The notes under the pieces were generated by a model. That model did no database searches, had not been told where the DNA came from, and was given only the letters and a program-made list of their open reading frames with translations. Positions 58,612-64,000 of a stretch of DNA of 64,000 nucleotides are shown in pieces. This DNA is from Caenorhabditis elegans (taxonomy: Eukaryota > Nematoda > Chromadorea > Rhabditida > Rhabditidae): the NCBI RefSeq assembly GCF_000002985.6, contig NC_003284.9, forward strand, positions 3,410,001 through 3,474,000, in the 5' to 3' direction. The position numbers and the translations under genes were made by a program. Positions within the stretch are counted from its first letter, which is position 1. Every line of letters starts with the position of its first letter.

Positions 58612-58955
58612 TTAAAGTAGCGCGGTAGGGAGATTGGTGAAAACTACTCCTATGGTGCTAAAATAACTAAATATCTTTGTAAAATATTTCAAAAATTTTC
58701 AAAGGTTTTTGCTGACTGTCAAAAAGTGGCAAATACTGAGTTTTTGCATTTTTTAAAATGAAAAATTAGCACTGTCGCGTTTTCAAATCCCCACAGAGTT
58801 TTAATATTAAAATTTGAATTTTTTTTTTGATTGACAACGTCCAAAAAAGTAACAAAAACTGAATACACACGTTTGTAAAAATGAAAAAATTCAACAAAAA
58901 AAAGTTTTAAAAAGTTCAACTGTGTATGATATTTAGTCATGCGCCACTTTTAAAC
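58612..58955. mobile_element. Diverged inverted-repeat (MITE-like) element
   Basis: Left end gttaaagtagcgcggtaggg and right end gcgccacttttaaac are imperfect complements. The left arm (ctactcctatggtgctaaaa, then actaaatat) matches the complement of the right arm of the element at 33030-33456 in the same order, so both belong to one family. Confidence 0.7.
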
Positions 58956-59424
58956 GATTTTATACCTTTCTAGAAGATACTAAGAAAAATGCTTTAAAAA
59001 ACAAGACAGAACATTTTATTCACTAATACACTACATCTTGCGTATCAAAATGAACCAGAAAACAGAAACACACATGTTTTCCGATGGCTTTTTTTTCTCG
59101 ACTTTTCGTGTTTTTCAGGGCAATTGCACATTTTATTATTTTTGCGACTTCACGACAGCCATCCGTGAAAGCAGATGAAAAGCTGACTGACTCCGAAAGA
59201 TGATATGCATAATGAATCTGTTTTCCAGAATAAGGCGGCGAAGATGATGAAAGCGGAAACCCGACAAGGATGCAGGAGAGGAGAAGGGTGCGGGTGAGCT
59301 CTCTCAATAAATGAATACGAAATGGAAGAAAAGAAGTATAGATGAAAGAAAAGGAGAAACTCAAATTGAAGCGGTTGATGAAGAAGAGGTTTTCGAACAG
59401 AGAAGAGGAATAGAAGAATGGAAC

Positions 59425-59438
59425 GGGGGGGGGGGGGG
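59425..59438 (+). repeat. Poly-G tract (14 G)
   Basis: Run of 14 G on the plus strand. Confidence 0.95.
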
Positions 59439-59580
59439 AAGAGAGTTTTGTGGAGCACAAGAAGAATAAGAGGAAGAAGCAGCATCCATCGGGCATCCTT
59501 CTTCTCTTCCTCCCAAATTGGTTTACCTTCAAATAGAATTATGAGTAACGGCTACTGACGACGGAAGAGGAAACATGGAC

Positions 59581-59596
59581 GGGGGGGGGGGGGGGG
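59581..59596 (+). repeat. Poly-G tract (16 G)
   Basis: Longest G run in the window, 142 bases from the previous tract. Confidence 0.95.
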
Positions 59597-60721
59597 CACA
59601 AAAGCAGATGACAGCGTGATGTACTACGGCTTCAGAACAAATTTGTTACGGAGCTGCGGAAGGGTGGGGGCCCATTGTTAGTACGCGCGCAACGTCTTCG
59701 CCCTTACGTTTTTGCGCAAGTGAGAAAAGTGGAAAAAGAAAGACGAGAATAGACACACACACACAAGGATGAATGATACTTGCTGAGCGTGGTTAATAGC
59801 CCTCTGGGCAGTGTTTTCAAACATATATACTGCTCATCTTTTGAAGAAAACGCTACAACAAAAGTCGGAAAGGTTGCTCAGAAAAGTTAAAACTCATATT
59901 TTACTTTCAAATAAAAAAATTCCAGTGCTTACAAATGTTGAATCAAGCGGAAAATTTAACATACATATTCTAAAAATTTGATATTTTAATTATTAATATT
60001 ATTAAATTAACTTGTATTGACTCAATACAGAATATCAAACATAGCCACACTCCAACTTGGGATTTCCACTAAATTTCAAAGAATTTCAAAAAGAAATTTC
60101 CAATTTCCTACATGCAAACGGATGTTTCTGGGACTTTCAAGTAGAAACTTTTTTTTTGCAAATTTTGAAAGAGAATAGTGCAGAAAACAATGTCTTTTTT
60201 GAAATTTCCAATTTTCTTTCCTCTCACAGTTAATAACGTGGGGGCATGTGAAGCTTGAGAATCTTGAGAAAGAGCTCAAAAAGCAAGACGTCTTGGTCTT
60301 GGAAGGAAATAATAGTTGGCCAAGGGATGGTGGGACAAAAAGAAACAAAACATAGTGGCTTTCAGGTTTTTAGAGACAACTAAGTATTGGATTCTAAATG
60401 TTTTGGGAAACAATCAAAAATGAATTCTGTGTGGGTTGGCATTGTTGTTTATAAGGTTTTGTGTACGAAGAATAAGGGGTAAAATGGAAATGACGCTTCT
60501 GCGGACCCATCGCACATTTAGCCCCAACGGACATACGTTCATTTATCAAATGGCTAAGTGCGCCTCGACTTCATGTCACCAAGTCATGCAACGCCGCACC
60601 ACCCAATGAGAAATAACTCGGACGAGTTTTCTGGCTGGCGAATTTTGACCATGAGACAGATTTTTGAAAAATTGAGTAACGTAGAGGGCGGCGAACGGCG
60701 AGAGTAATCACTAATGGAGGT

Positions 60722-60735
60722 GGGGGGGGGGGGGG
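60722..60735 (+). repeat. Poly-G tract (14 G)
   Basis: Run of 14 G on the plus strand. Confidence 0.95.
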
Positions 60736-62936
60736 CAGGATGAGGTGAGAACAGACCACTAAAAGCTTTTTATCTCTGTTTAATTGGATCTTCTAGGGCT
60801 ACGAGAACTACCAGCGCGAAAATCGTAAAATTGAGAGTGAAAAGAAGAAATATGTGAAGACAGCTCAAAATGGCCAGAATGGGGATGAGACAGCGGCAGC
60901 GCACAAAAACAGAAATGAGATGGATGGCATAAGAAGGAAGAAAGGAAGGAAGAAGCGAACACTACTTATTCACTAAAGCTCTTGCTGTAAATGGCAGTGC
61001 TAAACGATTTTCGTCGTTTTTTTTTGTTGTTGTTCCGTCAAGTGACTCTACGTCGCAAAATGAAGCTCATAGAAACAAAGAGAGAGTTGTACTTGCCCGA
61101 AGTTTGGCGTTCTGAGAACGTGAATCGGTTAGTGACATAAGGGGGGAGGGCATCGGCAATGAAGATTCTAACGAGCGATAAACGAATTTTGGGCGTCGAG
61201 GAGAACGTGACACTGTGTAAGCCCATTGGTGAAAACAGGCAGATGGTCAATGATTTGGAGCAAATGGTGACATTACCATTCATCATGTTTTCAGGAATAA
61301 TTGGGGTTTTTCTCGAAAAAAAATAATTTAAAAAAAAACGAAAATACCTTGGGAGATTTTGGTGTCCAGAGAGTTATGACATTTCGAATTCAAAATAAAA
61401 TCTTACCCAATTCAATTTTGCGCTAGTTATTTTCACATACGAATGCTTAAATATGGGGTTTCAATCCAACTAGCAAGCATAGAATAAAATAGTTAACGTG
61501 TTATGGAAATTATTTTGTTTGTATAGAAAAACAACTTAACTTCATTCTTTTTTAAATTTGAAGCGCCTTGATGTGAAGCTTTTTGTGAAATTTTCAAAGA
61601 AATCATATCTGCAAAAACTTAAAGGTCAATAAAATCATGATTATTGTCACAATGTGCTAGTTATCTTAATGGTTTACTATAGAGATAAAACAGTAATTTT
61701 TTCGGCTTAATTACATGTATTTGAGCATCTAGAATTGAAAATAGCTGCATAAAAACAAAATTGATCAAGGATTTTTAAAATTAGAAATGTCCAATTTAGG
61801 AAACATATTACCTGGCCTATAAGTTTTTGGACACCAGAAAAGGACGCCTTGTAAGCTTTCACTTCTAATATTGAAAAATTCAAGAAGATGTAAATATTGC
61901 TTAAAAAAAGTACGTGATCTGACAAAACATTTCTGGAATTTAAGGTTTAGGGGTGCAGAATCTAAGTTGTTGTGGACTTAGGCAAGAACCAAGATATGCT
62001 TGTTCTACGTGAATAAGAGGAATCTTGCATTGCCCAGAAACAAAGGAAAAGTAATTAGTAAAACGCGTTTATAAGATCCCAAATCTTAATTAAATGTTAG
62101 CCACTAAAGTGCAATTTGTTGAACTTTTTCTGGAACATTGGGAAAGTTTCAACAAGTTTCATGAGATAAAATAGTTAAAAAGTATACATCAGTGCAAGTA
62201 TGATTAATCGAAAAACCAGACATATCGTACAAACCATCAATTGTAAATAAAATAATAGTGATGATCGAAAACAATACAAACGATGTGAGTGGTACAAAAG
62301 CGCGCGCACGAGAAAATTGAATAGGCTTGTGCAAAAAAAGCAATAGCGAACGGTAATACACAACAATCAGTTGAGTGAAGGGCAGACCGCACACACACAC
62401 ACACAACGTGAGAGAGAGATAGAGGGAGAGAGTGCAAGGTAAACGGGGAGAGACCAGGTGAGAGTGGACACAAAACGGGTAGCACCCCTAGTCAATGGGA
62501 GGGCGAGGAGAGGTAACTAGCGCGCTCGAATGCGCAGAGTTGAACACATGCAAGGACGGTGGCAGAATCGCTCGATAAGTGACCCTTGGTGGTGTTCCGC
62601 ATCCTCATTCTCTCTCTAGGTCTCACCCTCTCTCTACTCACACCAGGGTCCTCTGTGGGGGTATCATCGTTGATCTGATAGATCTGATACACCACACAGT
62701 GTGCGCAGTGTGGCTGGTTAAAGACAACAGGAAACAACACTCGCTGTATAACCAGTCTCCGGAAAAATAGTTGAAGCAGCGCTACTACTGAAGTCGTGGT
62801 GGCCATCGTCGTGACGGATCATTTAGAAAATCGAAACTTCTTTTCCCATTGTTTGGATGACTTTCATGCATATTGTACCTCCTCGGAACTGCCAGTCAGG
62901 TGGAATAGCTCTAATTGGGTGCTGAATGGATGGTGT

Positions 62937-62946
62937 GGGGGGGGGG
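62937..62946 (+). repeat. Poly-G tract (10 G)
   Basis: Run of 10 G on the plus strand, inside a G-rich stretch. Confidence 0.95.
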
Positions 62947-63995
62947 AATGGAGGAAGTGTGTTGTTTGCTTTACGAAATGAGGAAAAGTTGGCATGGAAC
63001 GGCAGAGTGGTTGTACATGGAAAGATGATATGCTTCAATGTCCTATGCAATAACATTAAAAGCGTTAAGCTATGTATTCCGAGAGTCAATGAAGTCAGAA
63101 TAAATGACCACTCAAGTAATGAGAAGTTGGCATTCGGAGTGATGAAAAGAGGGGTCGGCGAGGGTCTGGCAATTGCCGACCGGAAATTCTACAAAATTAA
63201 AGTTAAATGAAATATTTTGAAATTACATGGCAGTTGCCATGGTCTCAGATAATCATAACGAGTAAATGTAAATGAAAAATAATTTCCTCACGATAATAAT
63301 GATCGGAAATATAAAATATATATATATTTTTCTAACAATTTGAAGCTGTGCCTTACTTTCTGACGTGAGCATCAAGAAGTATGTTTGTATCATTCTGCAA
63401 GTTGTTACAGTTACTAAATTCAATATAAAAGCACTTCTGAGACCCCATACAATTCATTTTTCTGTTGTCCTGGTCTAAATTTAGAACTACTAAATTCATC
63501 AAATCGAAAAAATTGAATTTGACTGTATTTTATGAATTTATTATACATATATCGAATCTCTATATTGAATCTACAGTTAAAATGTTTCAATTAAAAATTT
63601 AAATTTAGAAAATGAATACAAATTACCATGTAATAGAAAAACAATGTGTCAATGATATGATCAACTTTTATTCAAAAGCTTTTAGTATGGAATATCAGAA
63701 TTTGTCTGAAAAGCTGTTACGAAATGGAAAAAAGAAAATATTTCTCATTCGGACTGTGTAATTTAGCCAGTTCTCATTGTTTCATTCTAGTGAGTATATA
63801 AATAAGTGAAATAATTCTAGAACTTCTTCCAATTGATTTACGTTTACCAACTTTATCTTCAATGAGTTTTCATTTTAAATTTGGCGTTTAGTAAATTTCA
63901 AATCGAAACTCTACTTTAAACAGAGAAACAAGCAAAAGATGGAGCACAAGTAAGAAAAAGTGACTAAACCTGCAATGATTGCGAAACACACTTAC

Positions 63996-64000
63996 CTGCT
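63996..64000 (-). other. Splice donor of an exon cut by the window edge
   Basis: The last bases read agcag|gtaagtg on the minus strand, a strong donor whose intron runs leftwards into the window. The exon lies beyond the edge. It may be the first, non-coding exon of sax-3 spliced to 55925, or the end of an exon of another gene. Confidence 0.4.

Larger units (their letters stand above)
55926..63995. other. Upstream region or first intron of sax-3
   Basis: Eight kilobases with no convincing gene on either strand. Present are GC-rich islands (57380-58300, 59640-59770, 62360-62800), four poly-G tracts, GA-rich stretches (for example 62410-62440), a (CA)n run at 62391-62404 and one inverted-repeat element. 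The ORFs here (up to 169 codons at 59023-59532) are low-complexity translations of GA-rich DNA. The layout suits a long 5' intron or control region of sax-3. Confidence 0.4.

Noticed and set aside
59023-59532. 169-codon minus-strand ORF
   Set aside because: It translates GA-rich DNA and a poly-G tract into Ser/Phe/Leu/Pro runs, has no splice or domain support, and a second frame over the same DNA is equally open.
1-64000. tRNA genes
   Set aside because: I looked for B-box-like GGTTCRANTCC and its complement on both strands and found no copy with a matching A box; a dedicated scan could still find one.
1-64000. CRISPR arrays, operons with Shine-Dalgarno sites, prophage or virus-like genes
   Set aside because: The window is eukaryotic nuclear DNA with spliced genes, and no such structures or viral protein motifs were seen.

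Overview
The window is nuclear DNA of a Caenorhabditis nematode, and almost certainly C. elegans. It is AT-rich, introns are mostly short with TTTCAG-type acceptors, and acceptor sites sit directly before several start codons, as expected for SL1 trans-splicing. The spliced products of three genes match C. elegans proteins as I remember them: UNC-78, DHS-27 and SAX-3/Robo. From memory these genes lie on chromosome X. No database was searched. All exon models were built by hand from splice consensus and reading-frame continuity.

Left part (1-20 kb). The N-terminal half of unc-78 (actin-interacting protein 1) runs off the left edge on the minus strand. Next come dhs-27 (a membrane-anchored short-chain dehydrogenase) and a CHK-type (choline/ecdysteroid kinase-like) kinase, both minus. 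A secreted protein with four Kazal-like repeats is on the plus strand; one of its introns appears to be of the rare GC-AG class. A small minus-strand protein starting MGC, a possible myristoylated adaptor, converges on it. Two weaker candidates lie between: a 49-codon plus-strand ORF at 6.4 kb, and minus-strand exon-like segments at 10.5-13.2 kb.

Middle (20-38 kb). About 11.7 kb without a convincing gene separates the MGC gene from a cluster of four small secreted Ser/Arg-rich proteins on the plus strand. Each has a TATA box. They form two pairs of related genes. A fifth member is a broken copy: its promoter can still be traced to that of gene 4, but the start of its signal peptide has been replaced by locally duplicated repeats.

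Right part (38-64 kb). A divergent seven-transmembrane receptor (minus) is followed by the whole coding region of sax-3 (minus, 42.5-55.8 kb). SAX-3 is the Robo guidance receptor: five Ig domains, three FN3 domains, one membrane span and a proline-rich tail. Its 5.9-kb intron holds two notable things. One is a phase-compatible alternative first exon with its own signal-like peptide, which would give a receptor with only Ig5 and the FN3 domains. The other is a small, oppositely oriented two-exon gene for a secreted Gly/Cys-rich peptide. The sax-3 5' leader continues into an upstream exon that may lie at or beyond the right edge, where a splice donor is cut by the window end.

Repeats include one family of inverted-repeat elements (18.2, 33.0, 58.6 kb and a fragment at 39.9 kb), local duplications at 37-38 kb, tandem repeats at 13.6-14.1 kb, and seven poly-G tracts of 10-16 G, all with G on the plus strand.
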